NCBI RefSeq assembly: GCF_000371965.1
Contig: NZ_AQUO01000001.1
Coordinates: 2,550,001-2,614,000 of the forward strand
Direction: 5' to 3'
From: Paracoccus sp. N5
GTDB taxonomy: Bacteria; Pseudomonadota; Alphaproteobacteria; Rhodobacterales; Rhodobacteraceae
Length of the DNA stretch: 64,000 nt
Part shown: piece by piece, positions 17,826 to 25,616 of the stretch
Position numbering within the stretch: the first letter of the stretch is position 1
Layout: every line of letters starts with the position of its first letter
Notes under the pieces: model-generated
The model's input: the letters and a program-made list of their open reading frames with translations, nothing else
Databases searched by the model: none
What the model was told of the DNA's origin: nothing
Made by a program: the position numbers and the translations under genes

Positions 17826-18335
17826 ATGTCGAAAGTCAAGAAGACCGAGTTCCGTCCCGATGATTTCGTGGTCTATCCGACCCATGGCGTGGGACGCATC
17901 GTCTCGATCGAAGAGCAGGAGGTCGCCGGGCTGCGCCTCGAGATGTTCGTGATTTCGTTCGAAAAGGACAAGATGACCCTGCGCGTGCCGACCGCCCGCG
18001 CCTCCGAGATCGGCATGCGCGGCCTCTCGACTCCGGACCTGGTCGAGCGCGCGCTGGACACGCTGAAGGGCAAGGCCCGCGTCAAGCGCCAGATGTGGTC
18101 GCGCCGCGCCGTGGAATACGAGGCCAAGATCAACTCCGGCGACCTGATCTCCATTGCCGAGGTGGTGCGCGACCTGCACCGCAGCGACGACCAGCGCGAG
18201 CAGTCCTATTCCGAGCGTCAGCTCTATGAATCGGCTCTGGACCGGCTGACCCGCGAAGTCGCCGCCGTGGCCGGCATGGACGAGGCCGGCGCGCAGAAGA
18301 AGGTCGAGACGGTGCTGACCGCCCGCGCGGCCTGA
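17826..18335 (+). CDS. carD: CarD/CdnL-family RNA polymerase-binding regulator
   Basis: A 169-residue transcription factor. The N-terminal Tudor-like RNA-polymerase-interaction domain (about 8-65) starts FRPDDFVVYPTHGVGRI, and the C-terminal helical DNA-binding domain (about 75-165) includes KRQMWSRRAVEYEAKI with the conserved Trp. In Caulobacter and Rhodobacter, CdnL/CarD stabilises open complexes at rRNA and other promoters that lack an optimal -10 region. The start at 17826 is supported by GAAGGAAG just upstream; a longer in-frame reading lacks conservation. It has its own promoter, a long leader and a strong terminator at 18357-18381. Confidence 0.96.
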   Translation: MSKVKKTEFRPDDFVVYPTHGVGRIVSIEEQEVAGLRLEMFVISFEKDKMTLRVPTARASEIGMRGLSTPDLVERALDTLKGKARVKRQMWSRRAVEYEAKINSGDLISIAEVVRDLHRSDDQREQSYSERQLYESALDRLTREVAAVAGMDEAGAQKKVETVLTARAA

Positions 18336-18356
18336 TCCGGCACGACAAGATCTGCT

Positions 18357-18381
18357 GGGCGCCCTTTGCGGCGCCCTTTTT
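18357..18381 (+). terminator. Rho-independent terminator after carD
   Basis: Arms GGGCGCC (18357-18363) and GGCGCCC (18370-18376) with a six-base loop, followed by TTTTT. Confidence 0.85.
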
Positions 18382-19202
18382 CATGCCCGCATGATCGCCT
18401 CGACCTCGGCCCCCGGCAGGGCGTCCCGGGCATAGGTGAAGGTGCCGAAGTCGCGCACTTCGCGCGCCGCCCGCATCAGCCCGCCAAGCGCCGCCCGCGC
18501 GAAAGAGCCGCCGACGCTGACCCGGCGCACGCCGGCCTCGGCCAGTTCCGCCAGGCTGTAGCCGGGTCCGCGCAGCCCCATCACCACATTCACCGGCTTG
18601 TCGAGCGCGGCGCAGACCCGGCGGATCGCCGCGAGGTCGGGCAGGCCCGGCGCGTAAAGCACATCGGCGCCGGCCTGCGAAAAGGCCTGGAGCCGGCGGA
18701 TGGTGTCGTCGAGGTCCGGGCGGTCGCAGAGGAAATTCTCGGCCCGCGCGGTCAGCAGGAAGGGCAGGCCGCGCGCTGCCTCGGCCGCCGCCCGCACCCG
18801 CGCCACGGCCTCGGCGAAGTCGAAGATCGGCGCGGCAGGATCGCCGGTCGCATCCTCGATCGAGCCGCCGACCAGCCCGGCCGCGGCCGCGCGGCGCATG
18901 GTTTCGGCGCAGCCCTCGGGCGTGGCGGCAAAGCCGTTGCCGAGATCGGCCGAGACGGGCAGCGCCGTCGCGGCCACGATCTCGGCCGCATTGGCCAGCA
19001 CCGCCTCCAGCCCCAGCGCGCCCGGATCGTCGGGCCGGCCCCGCGAGAAGGCCAGGCCCGCGCTGGTCGTCGCCAGCGCCGGAAAGCCCAGGCTCGCCAG
19101 CAGCCTGGCCGAGCCCGCATCCCAGGGATTCGGGATGACGAAGGCCCCGGGTTGCGCGTGCAGCGCCTTGAATTGCTGGAACTTTGCTGTCTGATCCGCC
19201 AT
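18381..19202 (-). CDS. Isocitrate lyase/PEP mutase family protein
   Basis: A 273-residue TIM-barrel protein of the PEP-mutase/isocitrate-lyase superfamily. It shows the N-terminal pattern FVIPNPWDAGSARLL, the metal-site strand PVSADLGNGF (about residue 83) and GGSIEDATGD with its acidic residues. The catalytic KKCGH loop of true isocitrate lyase is absent, and the length fits the small 2,3-dimethylmalate-lyase/oxaloacetase-like subgroup. The substrate is undetermined. It is a single gene running convergently into the carD terminator; the M20 peptidase gene lies upstream on the same strand. Confidence 0.88.
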   Translation of the reverse strand: MADQTAKFQQFKALHAQPGAFVIPNPWDAGSARLLASLGFPALATTSAGLAFSRGRPDDPGALGLEAVLANAAEIVAATALPVSADLGNGFAATPEGCAETMRRAAAAGLVGGSIEDATGDPAAPIFDFAEAVARVRAAAEAARGLPFLLTARAENFLCDRPDLDDTIRRLQAFSQAGADVLYAPGLPDLAAIRRVCAALDKPVNVVMGLRGPGYSLAELAEAGVRRVSVGGSFARAALGGLMRAAREVRDFGTFTYARDALPGAEVEAIMRA

Positions 19203-19267
19203 TGCCGCCCCCTTGCCGATCCGCCGCCAGTCTAGCGGATCGGAACGGAAAGGGAACGGCGTTTGGG

Positions 19268-20653
19268 TCAGGCCAGCGCCGCCAGGATGCGCGCCCAGCT
19301 GCGCGCGCCCTTGGCAAAACTTTCCAGATTGTATTTCTCGTTCGGGGAATGGATGCGGTCGTCGTCATGGCCAAAGCCGATCAGCATCGAATCCATGCCG
19401 AGGATCGCTTTGAAATCCCCCGCGATGGGGATCGAGCCGCCGGCGCCGATATAGGCGGCCTCGCGGCCCCATTCCTGCGACAGCGCCTGCTTCGCCGCCG
19501 CGAAGGCCGGGTCGCGGATGTCCATGCGGCTGGCCTGGCTCGCGCCATGGCCGTGGAACGCGACCGTGCAATCGGCGGGGATGGCGGCGCGGACATGGGC
19601 GCGGAAGGTCTCGCGGATCGCCTGCGGGTCCTGGGTGCCGGTCAGGCGGAAGCTGACCTTGGCGCGGGCCTCGGCCGGCAGCACGGTCTTGAAGCCCTCG
19701 CCGGTATAGCCGCCCGTGATGCCGTTGATCTCGAAGGTCGGGCGGTTCCAGACCATCTCGAGCCCGGTGCGGCCGGTCTCGCCGATGGGCAGGCGCAATC
19801 CGACGCGGGACAGGAAGTCGCCGGCATCGAAGGCCAGGGCGTCCCAGTCGGCCGCGAGCTCGTCGCTGAGCTCCTCGACGCCGTCGTAGAAGCCGGGCAG
19901 GGTGATGCGGCCCTCGGCATCCTTGATCGTCGCCAGCACATCGACCAGCAGCTGGATCGGATTCGCGGCGAGGCCGCCGAAGCTGCCCGAATGCAGGTCG
20001 CGGTCGGCGGCGCGGATCACGATCTCCTCGCCCAGCAATCCGCGCAGCTGGGTGGTGATCGCCGGGCGGCCGTCGGAATACATGCTGGTGTCGCAGATCA
20101 TGGCGATGCCGGCGCGCAGCTCGTCCGCATTCTCGCGCAGGAACGGCTGCAGGCTGGGCGAGCCGGATTCCTCCTCGCCTTCGAAGAGCAGCACCAGGTC
20201 CGAGGGCAGGGCGCCATGCACCGCCTTCCAGGCGCGGAAGGCCTCGACGAAGGTCATCAGCTGGCCCTTGTCGTCGGCGGCGCCGCGGGCGCGGATGACG
20301 CGGCCCTCGGGCGTGTCCTGGACCTCGGGCTCGAAGGGCGGGCGGTCCCACAGCGCCAAAGGATCGACCGGCTGCACGTCGTAATGGCCATAAAACAGCA
20401 GCGGCCGGCGCGTGCCCTTCGGCGAATGCGCCACCACCATCGGATGGCCCGGCGTGTCGCGGACCGAGGCCTCGAAGCCCAGCCCGGCCAGTTCGGCACA
20501 AAGCCATTCGGCGGCGCGGCGCACGTCGCCGCGATGCGCCGGATCGGTCGAGATCGAGGGGATGCGCAGAAAATCCTTCAGCCGCTCCAGCGCCTGCGGC
20601 AATTCCGCGTCCAGCGTTGAAAGAACTTCGTCGATTCGGGTGCTGTCAGCCAT
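19268..20653 (-). CDS. M20-family dipeptidase/carboxypeptidase
   Basis: A 461-residue di-zinc peptidase of the M20 family (CNDP/DapE-like). Metal ligands are visible in FYGHYDVQP (His), RGAADDKGQ (bridging Asp), LLFEGEEESGS (catalytic Glu-Glu), CDTSMYSDG (Asp) and the C-terminal DRIHSPNEKY (His). The dimerisation domain lies at about 200-330. I chose the ATG at 20653 because it begins the conserved part and has AGGGAAAAG just upstream; nineteen further codons upstream would intrude into the divergent hemA control region. Likely cytoplasmic peptide turnover. Confidence 0.94.
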   Translation of the reverse strand: MADSTRIDEVLSTLDAELPQALERLKDFLRIPSISTDPAHRGDVRRAAEWLCAELAGLGFEASVRDTPGHPMVVAHSPKGTRRPLLFYGHYDVQPVDPLALWDRPPFEPEVQDTPEGRVIRARGAADDKGQLMTFVEAFRAWKAVHGALPSDLVLLFEGEEESGSPSLQPFLRENADELRAGIAMICDTSMYSDGRPAITTQLRGLLGEEIVIRAADRDLHSGSFGGLAANPIQLLVDVLATIKDAEGRITLPGFYDGVEELSDELAADWDALAFDAGDFLSRVGLRLPIGETGRTGLEMVWNRPTFEINGITGGYTGEGFKTVLPAEARAKVSFRLTGTQDPQAIRETFRAHVRAAIPADCTVAFHGHGASQASRMDIRDPAFAAAKQALSQEWGREAAYIGAGGSIPIAGDFKAILGMDSMLIGFGHDDDRIHSPNEKYNLESFAKGARSWARILAALA

Positions 20654-20741
20654 CTTTTCCCTATTCCTGAATGATTTGCTCAGAGATTTCGGCTGGTTCG
20701 ATGGTCGCAATGCGACAATTTTGCCCTATATTTTCTCTGAA

Positions 20742-20755
20742 TTGACACGTATCAA
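20742..20755 (+). promoter_or_regulatory. FNR-type (FnrP) binding box upstream of hemA
   Basis: TTGACACGTATCAA is a near-perfect inverted repeat of the FNR family (TTGAY-N4-RTCAA). Its centre lies 75 bases before the hemA ATG. A CATGAT hexamer at 20778-20783 sits where the -10 of a class II FNR promoter (site at about -41.5) would be. FNR control of hemA is established in Rhodobacter and is expected in Paracoccus. Confidence 0.75.
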
Positions 20756-20823
20756 GTCGTGACCCGCGGGATCGGACCATGATCCCCCAAGCGAGCAAGT
20801 TCAAGCAAGGCAAGGGACCGCAG

Positions 20824-22053
20824 ATGGATTATTCAGCCGCCCTCGATCAAGCCATCGGGAAGCTGCACGAAGAGGGGCGCTATCGCACCTTCATCGACAT
20901 CGAGCGGCGCAAGGGTGCCTATCCTCAGGCGATCTGGACCCGGCCCGACGGGTCGGAGACCGAGATCACCGTCTGGTGCGGCAACGACTACCTGGGCATG
21001 GGCCAGCATCCGGTGGTGCTTGCAGCCATGCACGAGGCGCTGGATTCGACCGGCGCCGGCTCGGGCGGGACGCGCAACATCTCGGGCACCACGGTCTATC
21101 ACAAGAAGCTGGAAGCCGAGATCGCCGACCTGCATGGCAAAGAGGCGTCGCTGGTCTTTTCCAGCGCCTATATTGCCAATGACGCGACGCTTTCGACGCT
21201 GCGCAAGCTGTTTCCCGGCCTGATCATCTATTCCGATGCGCTGAACCACGCCTCGATGATCGAGGGGATCAAGCGTTTCGACGGCGCCAAGCGCATCTTC
21301 CGCCACAATGACGTCGCGCATCTGCGCGAGCTGCTGGAGGCCGACGATCCCGAGGCGCCGAAGCTGATCGCCTTCGAATCGATCTATTCGATGGACGGCG
21401 ATTTCGGCCCCATCGCCGCGATCTGCGACCTGGCGCGCGAATTCAACGCCTTGACCTATCTCGACGAGGTGCACGCCGTCGGCATGTATGGGCCCCGCGG
21501 CGGCGGCGTGGCCGAACGCGACGGGCTGCTGGACCGTATCGACATCTTCAACGGCACCCTGGGCAAGGCCTTCGGCGTCTTCGGCGGCTATATCGCCGCC
21601 TCGGCCAAGATGGTGGACGCGATCCGCTCCTATGCGCCAGGCTTCATCTTCACCACCTCGCTGCCGCCGGCGGTGGCGGCGGGCGCGGCGGCCTCGATCG
21701 CCTTCCTGAAAACGGCCGAGGGCCAGGTGCTGCGCGACCAGCAGCAGCTGAACGCCCGCATCCTGAAGATGCGGCTGCGCGGCCTTGGCATGCCGATCAT
21801 GGACCACGGCAGCCATATCGTGCCGGTGCATGTCGGCCATCCGGTGCATTGCAAGGCGCTGTCGGACATGCTGCTGGCCGATTTCGGCATCTACGTCCAG
21901 CCGATCAACTTCCCGACCGTGCCGCGCGGCACCGAGCGGCTGCGCTTCACGCCCTCGCCGGTGCATGATCCGCGCCAGATCGACCAGTTGGTGCGCGCCA
22001 TGGACAACCTGTGGTCCCAGTGCAAGCTCAATCGTTCAACTTCTGCGGCCTGA
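20824..22053 (+). CDS. hemA: 5-aminolevulinate synthase
   Basis: A 409-residue PLP enzyme that condenses glycine with succinyl-CoA to 5-aminolevulinate, the first step of haem synthesis by the C4 (Shemin) route of alphaproteobacteria. It is close in length and sequence to Rhodobacter HemA. The N-terminus carries GRYRTFIDIERRKG, the glycine-binding region GGTRNISGTT and the PLP lysine in NGTLGKAFGVFGG, which I count as Lys248, the same number as in Rhodobacter capsulatus. I chose the internal ATG at 20824 (AAGGGACCGCAG upstream) to match the family start. The FNR-type box upstream suggests induction at low oxygen. Confidence 0.97.
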   Translation: MDYSAALDQAIGKLHEEGRYRTFIDIERRKGAYPQAIWTRPDGSETEITVWCGNDYLGMGQHPVVLAAMHEALDSTGAGSGGTRNISGTTVYHKKLEAEIADLHGKEASLVFSSAYIANDATLSTLRKLFPGLIIYSDALNHASMIEGIKRFDGAKRIFRHNDVAHLRELLEADDPEAPKLIAFESIYSMDGDFGPIAAICDLAREFNALTYLDEVHAVGMYGPRGGGVAERDGLLDRIDIFNGTLGKAFGVFGGYIAASAKMVDAIRSYAPGFIFTTSLPPAVAAGAAASIAFLKTAEGQVLRDQQQLNARILKMRLRGLGMPIMDHGSHIVPVHVGHPVHCKALSDMLLADFGIYVQPINFPTVPRGTERLRFTPSPVHDPRQIDQLVRAMDNLWSQCKLNRSTSAA

Positions 22054-22118
22054 TTTCGGTTTCAGGGTGAACAGCTCTCGCGCCCGTGATAACCTTGCTT
22101 TAATCAATCCGTGAGAAT

Positions 22119-22162
22119 CTCCCGATTCGGGAGGGCAGAAGAGAATGGGGCAGGCGCGATGA
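22119..22162 (+). promoter_or_regulatory. Leader hairpin and six-codon mini-ORF before the RodZ-like gene
   Basis: CTCCCGA and TCGGGAG (22119-22133) form a perfect 7-bp hairpin that includes part of the Shine-Dalgarno-like GGAGGG. Nine bases further on, ATG at 22145 opens a short frame coding MGQAR whose TGA (22160-22162) overlaps the ATG of the next gene. This could couple or attenuate translation; the functional claim is inference. Confidence 0.4.
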
Positions 22163-23394
22163 TCGGGCTGAGGGGGAATCCCCCGTCGCATGGCCATGAC
22201 GAGGCTGCGGCTTTGCCGCATGGCTTCGACGATCCTGATATTCGACTCGGCGACCTGATGCGGGGCGAACGCGCCACGCTGGGCAAGTCGCTGCTGGACG
22301 TCCAGCGCGAGCTGCGCATCCGCGCGTCCTACGTCGCCGCCATCGAGAATTGCGACATCTCGGCCTTCGACACGCCCAGCTTCATCGCCGGCTATGTGCG
22401 GTCTTATGCGCGCTATCTGGGGATGGATTCGGACTGGACCTTCCGCCGCTTCTGCCAGGAATCGGGCTTCCAGCCCACGCATGGCATGGCGCCGGCCGCC
22501 TCGGGGCCGAAGCCGCAGCGCCGGCCCTCGGATCCGGCCGAGGCGCTGGCCAATCCGCATCCGATCTTCCTGCCCAAGCCGGAAAGCATGTGGTCTTCGA
22601 TCGAGCCGCGCGCCATCGGCTCGCTGCTGGTCATGGTCGCGCTGGCCTGCGGGCTGGGCTATGGCGGCTGGGCCGTGCTGCAAGAGGTGCAGAAGGTCAA
22701 CCTCACCCCCGGCGACCAGGCGCCCGGCATGATCGCCGCGCTGGACCCGGTGCAAGAGGCGGCCGAGCCGGAGACAGTGGAATCGGCCCAGGTCAACCTG
22801 CCACGCCCCGAGGGGCTGGACCGCACTTATCGCCCGCAGGCGCTGGAGGTGCCGGTGCTGGTCGCGCGCGACGGGCCCATCGCCGCCATCGACCCGGGCC
22901 TGGCCGGCCCGGTCGCGGCGCAGCCCGAAGCCGCCATCGCCCAGGCCGTCACCGCCCCGGCGCAAGCCGCCCAGGCCGAGCGCGTCTTTGGCCCCGAGAT
23001 GCCGGCCGAGCAGCTGGCCGTGCGCACCGTCGCTCCCGATGCCGCCGAGATCGAGATCCTGGCCGCGCGCCCGGCCTGGGTGCGGGTGACCTCGGCCGAC
23101 GGCACCGTGCTCTTGGAAAAGACCATGGACGCCGGCGAACGCTTCGCGCTGCCCAAGCTGGAAGCGCCGCCGATCCTGCGCGCCGGCAATTCGGGCGCGG
23201 TCTATTTCGCCGTCAACGGCCGCACCTATGGCCCGGCCGCGCCGGGCGCCAAGGTGGTGAAGAATGTCGAGCTGTCGCCGACGGCGCTGACCGCCAAATT
23301 TGCCTTTGCCGACCTGACCAAGGATCCGGAACTGGCGCAGATGGTGGCCATGGTCGCGACCCCGGGCGATGCCCCGGCGCCGGTGCAGGAATAG
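22159..23394 (+). CDS. RodZ-like HTH membrane protein (DUF4115)
   Basis: A 411-residue bitopic membrane protein. A Cro/C1-like HTH lies at about 30-95 (RATLGKSLLDVQRELRIRAS and IENCDISAFDTPSFIAGYVR, the RodZ pattern). A single transmembrane helix is near residues 155-175 (ALACGLGYGGWAVL). An Ala/Pro/Glu-rich linker and a C-terminal DUF4115 beta-domain (about 285-350) follow. RodZ links MreB to the cell-shape machinery; many Rhodobacteraceae keep such a protein upstream of ispG, as here. The start is uncertain: a GTG at 22111 is in frame but has no ribosome-binding site. Confidence 0.85.
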   Translation: MIGLRGNPPSHGHDEAAALPHGFDDPDIRLGDLMRGERATLGKSLLDVQRELRIRASYVAAIENCDISAFDTPSFIAGYVRSYARYLGMDSDWTFRRFCQESGFQPTHGMAPAASGPKPQRRPSDPAEALANPHPIFLPKPESMWSSIEPRAIGSLLVMVALACGLGYGGWAVLQEVQKVNLTPGDQAPGMIAALDPVQEAAEPETVESAQVNLPRPEGLDRTYRPQALEVPVLVARDGPIAAIDPGLAGPVAAQPEAAIAQAVTAPAQAAQAERVFGPEMPAEQLAVRTVAPDAAEIEILAARPAWVRVTSADGTVLLEKTMDAGERFALPKLEAPPILRAGNSGAVYFAVNGRTYGPAAPGAKVVKNVELSPTALTAKFAFADLTKDPELAQMVAMVATPGDAPAPVQE

Positions 23395-23437
23395 CCGTCT
23401 TCCCCGGTCACGGATGCGACATTGCCGGAGGGGTGGC

Positions 23438-23466
23438 TTGCCCACCCGGCCGCATGCGCCTATCTG
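23438..23466 (+). promoter_or_regulatory. Predicted sigma-70 promoter for ispG
   Basis: TTGCCC, a 17-base spacer and TATCTG. The same two hexamers with the same spacing occur before prfB at 30680-30708. The predicted start is about 36 bases before the ispG ATG. Confidence 0.55.
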
Positions 23467-23508
23467 TCGGGGACGAACCCGCCTCTTGCGCAGGAAAAGG
23501 CCGCCGCC

Positions 23509-24633
23509 ATGTCGCATAACCCCATCCGCCCCTGGCGCAACATCGACCGGCGCAAGTCGCGTCAGATCATGGTCGGCAAGGTGCCGGTGGGCGGGGACGC
23601 GCCGATCAGCGTGCAGACCATGACCAACACCGACACCAGCGACGTCAGGGCGACGCTGGACCAGGTGCTGCGCGCCGCCGACGTCGGCGCCGACATCGTG
23701 CGCGTCTCGACCCCTGACGAGGCCTCGACCCGTGCCCTGCGCGAGATCTGCCGCGAAAGCCCGGTGCCCATCGTCGCCGACATCCATTTCCACTACAAGC
23801 GCGCCATCGAGGCCGCCGAGGCCGGCGCCGCCTGCCTGCGCATCAACCCCGGCAATATCGGCGACGAAAGCCGCGTGCGCGAGGTCATCAGGGCGGCCCG
23901 CGACCACGGCTGCTCGATCCGCATCGGCGTCAACGCGGGTAGCCTGGAAAAGCACCTGCTGGAAAAATACGGCGAGCCCTGCCCGGATGCGATGGTGGAA
24001 TCCGGTCTCGACCATATCAGGATCCTGCAGGACAACGACTTCCACGAATTCAAGATCAGCGTGAAGGCCTCGGACGTCTTCCTCGCCGCCGCCGCCTATC
24101 AGCAACTGGCCGAGGCGACCGACGCGCCGATCCACCTCGGCATCACCGAGGCGGGCGGGCTGATGGCCGGCACGGTGAAATCCGCCATCGGGCTTGGCAA
24201 CCTTCTGTGGATGGGCATCGGCGACACGATCCGCGTCAGCCTGTCCGCCGATCCGGTCGAAGAGGTCAAGGTCGGTTTCGAGATCCTGAAATCCCTGGGC
24301 CTGCGCACCCGCGGCGTGCAGATCATCTCTTGCCCCAGTTGCGCGCGGCAGGGTTTCGACGTGATCAAGACCGTCGAGACGCTGGAAAAGCGCCTCGAAC
24401 ACATCAAGACGCCGATGAGCCTGTCGATCATCGGCTGCGTGGTGAACGGCCCGGGCGAGGCCCTGATGACCGACATCGGCTTCACCGGTGGCGGCGCCGG
24501 CGCCGGCATGGTCTATCTGGCCGGCAAGCAGAACCACAAGATGACCAACGACCAGATGGTCGACCATATCGTCGAACTGGTCGAGAAACGCGCCGCCGAG
24601 ATCGAATCCGCGCAATCCGCCGCCGCCGAATGA
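23509..24633 (+). CDS. ispG: 4-hydroxy-3-methylbut-2-enyl diphosphate synthase
   Basis: A 374-residue iron-sulfur enzyme of the non-mevalonate isoprenoid (MEP) pathway that converts MEcPP to HMBPP. The N-terminal TIM barrel starts RKSRQIMVGKVPVGG. The C-terminal cluster domain has the three cysteine ligands in SCPSCARQGF and GCVVNGPGEA. The ATG at 23509 has AGGAAAAGG upstream and fits the family start; a longer in-frame extension would include the promoter. It lies downstream of the RodZ-like gene, an arrangement common in alphaproteobacteria. Confidence 0.97.
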   Translation: MSHNPIRPWRNIDRRKSRQIMVGKVPVGGDAPISVQTMTNTDTSDVRATLDQVLRAADVGADIVRVSTPDEASTRALREICRESPVPIVADIHFHYKRAIEAAEAGAACLRINPGNIGDESRVREVIRAARDHGCSIRIGVNAGSLEKHLLEKYGEPCPDAMVESGLDHIRILQDNDFHEFKISVKASDVFLAAAAYQQLAEATDAPIHLGITEAGGLMAGTVKSAIGLGNLLWMGIGDTIRVSLSADPVEEVKVGFEILKSLGLRTRGVQIISCPSCARQGFDVIKTVETLEKRLEHIKTPMSLSIIGCVVNGPGEALMTDIGFTGGGAGAGMVYLAGKQNHKMTNDQMVDHIVELVEKRAAEIESAQSAAAE

Positions 24634-24657
24634 AAAGGGCGGCCCCCCGGACCGCCC
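24633..24657 (-). terminator. Probable terminator after the DsbA-like gene
   Basis: On the minus strand, GGGCGG and CCGCCC arms (with an internal mismatch) are followed by TTTTC. It abuts the ispG stop codon. Confidence 0.5.
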
Positions 24658-24662
24658 CCATG

Positions 24663-24687
24663 CTTCTTTGCTCTGCAAATACCCAAG
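24663..24687 (-). repeat. Dispersed intergenic element, copy 4
   Basis: Minus-strand reading: GGGTATTTG then CAGAGCAAAGAAG. It lies between the convergent ispG and DsbA-like genes. Confidence 0.75.
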
Positions 24688-24712
24688 CCGACGCTGGCCG
24701 CCGGCGCCCGGC

Positions 24713-25459
24713 TCAGCCGTTTTCCGCCCGCGCCCGCGCAATCGCGCCCTGCAACCCATCGGCCGGCACGCCGCGCAGCATCTCGCCGCCGATGATGAAG
24801 GTGGGCGTGCCCATCACGCTCATCTGCTCGGCCAGTTGCCGGTTCTTGCGCAGCACGGCCGAGACCTCCTCGGTGTTCATGCGGTTCAGCACCGCCTTGT
24901 CGTCGACCCCCAGCTCGCCCGCGAGCGCGGTCAGGCTGTCCAGGTTCACCGGTCCGCGCGACGCCATCAGCGCGTCATGCGCCTTCTTGTAGGCATCCGC
25001 GCCCGCCTCCTGCTGCACCGCCACGGCAAAGCGCGCGGCGAGGTCGCTCTCCTGGGTCAGGATCGGGAATTCCTTCAGGATCCAGCGGATATTGCCATCG
25101 GCCGAGATCAGCTTCTCCAGGTCGGGGTTCACCTTCTTGCAGACGCCGCAGCGATAGTCGATGAACTCGACCAGCGTCACGTCGCCCTCGGGATTGCCGC
25201 CGACCCAGCTGTGGCCGTCGTCGAAGATCGCGTCCTTGTTGTTCTGGACCAGCAGCTTGTCATTCTTGGCCTCGTCGGCCACGCGGCGCTCTTCCAGCAC
25301 GTTGATCGACTCGACCAGCACATCGGGATTGGCCATCAGATAGTCGCGCACCGCTTCGCCGAAGGCGGCCTTCTCGGCCTCGCTCATGTTCGCCGGATCG
25401 AAGGCAAGGGCGGGCAGGGCGGTGGCCGTCAGAGCCGCGGCGGTCAGAATGGCTTTCAT
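24713..25459 (-). CDS. DsbA-family thiol-disulfide oxidoreductase (Com1-like)
   Basis: A 248-residue periplasmic protein. A signal peptide (MKAILTAAALTATALPALA) is followed by a helical N-terminal extension of about 75 residues with a DsbA_N-like pattern (YLMANPDVLVESINVLEE). The thioredoxin fold then has the active site YRCGVCKK (Cys-Gly-Val-Cys) and the cis-proline loop MGTPTF. Homologues introduce or isomerise disulfides in exported proteins. I chose the ATG at 25459 because it starts the signal peptide and has AAAGGACC upstream. It is a single gene divergent from the aminotransferase gene. Confidence 0.93.
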   Translation of the reverse strand: MKAILTAAALTATALPALAFDPANMSEAEKAAFGEAVRDYLMANPDVLVESINVLEERRVADEAKNDKLLVQNNKDAIFDDGHSWVGGNPEGDVTLVEFIDYRCGVCKKVNPDLEKLISADGNIRWILKEFPILTQESDLAARFAVAVQQEAGADAYKKAHDALMASRGPVNLDSLTALAGELGVDDKAVLNRMNTEEVSAVLRKNRQLAEQMSVMGTPTFIIGGEMLRGVPADGLQGAIARARAENG

Positions 25460-25616
25460 CGGTGGTCCTTTCCAGTTGCCGCAAAGCTTGGCCCGACACG
25501 CCCGCCGTTGCAAGCGGCAGCCCCGGGTTTCGGGCGCGCCTTCACGCGGGCTTGACCTCGGGCGCTTGACCCGGGGGGCGCGAGGCCCGATACCCGGCCA
25601 AAACCATGAGGCAGAG

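Noticed and set aside
20742..20747. TTGACA read as the -35 box of a sigma-70 promoter for hemA
   Set aside because: No acceptable -10 lies 16-18 bases downstream, and the hexamer is part of the FNR-type inverted repeat.
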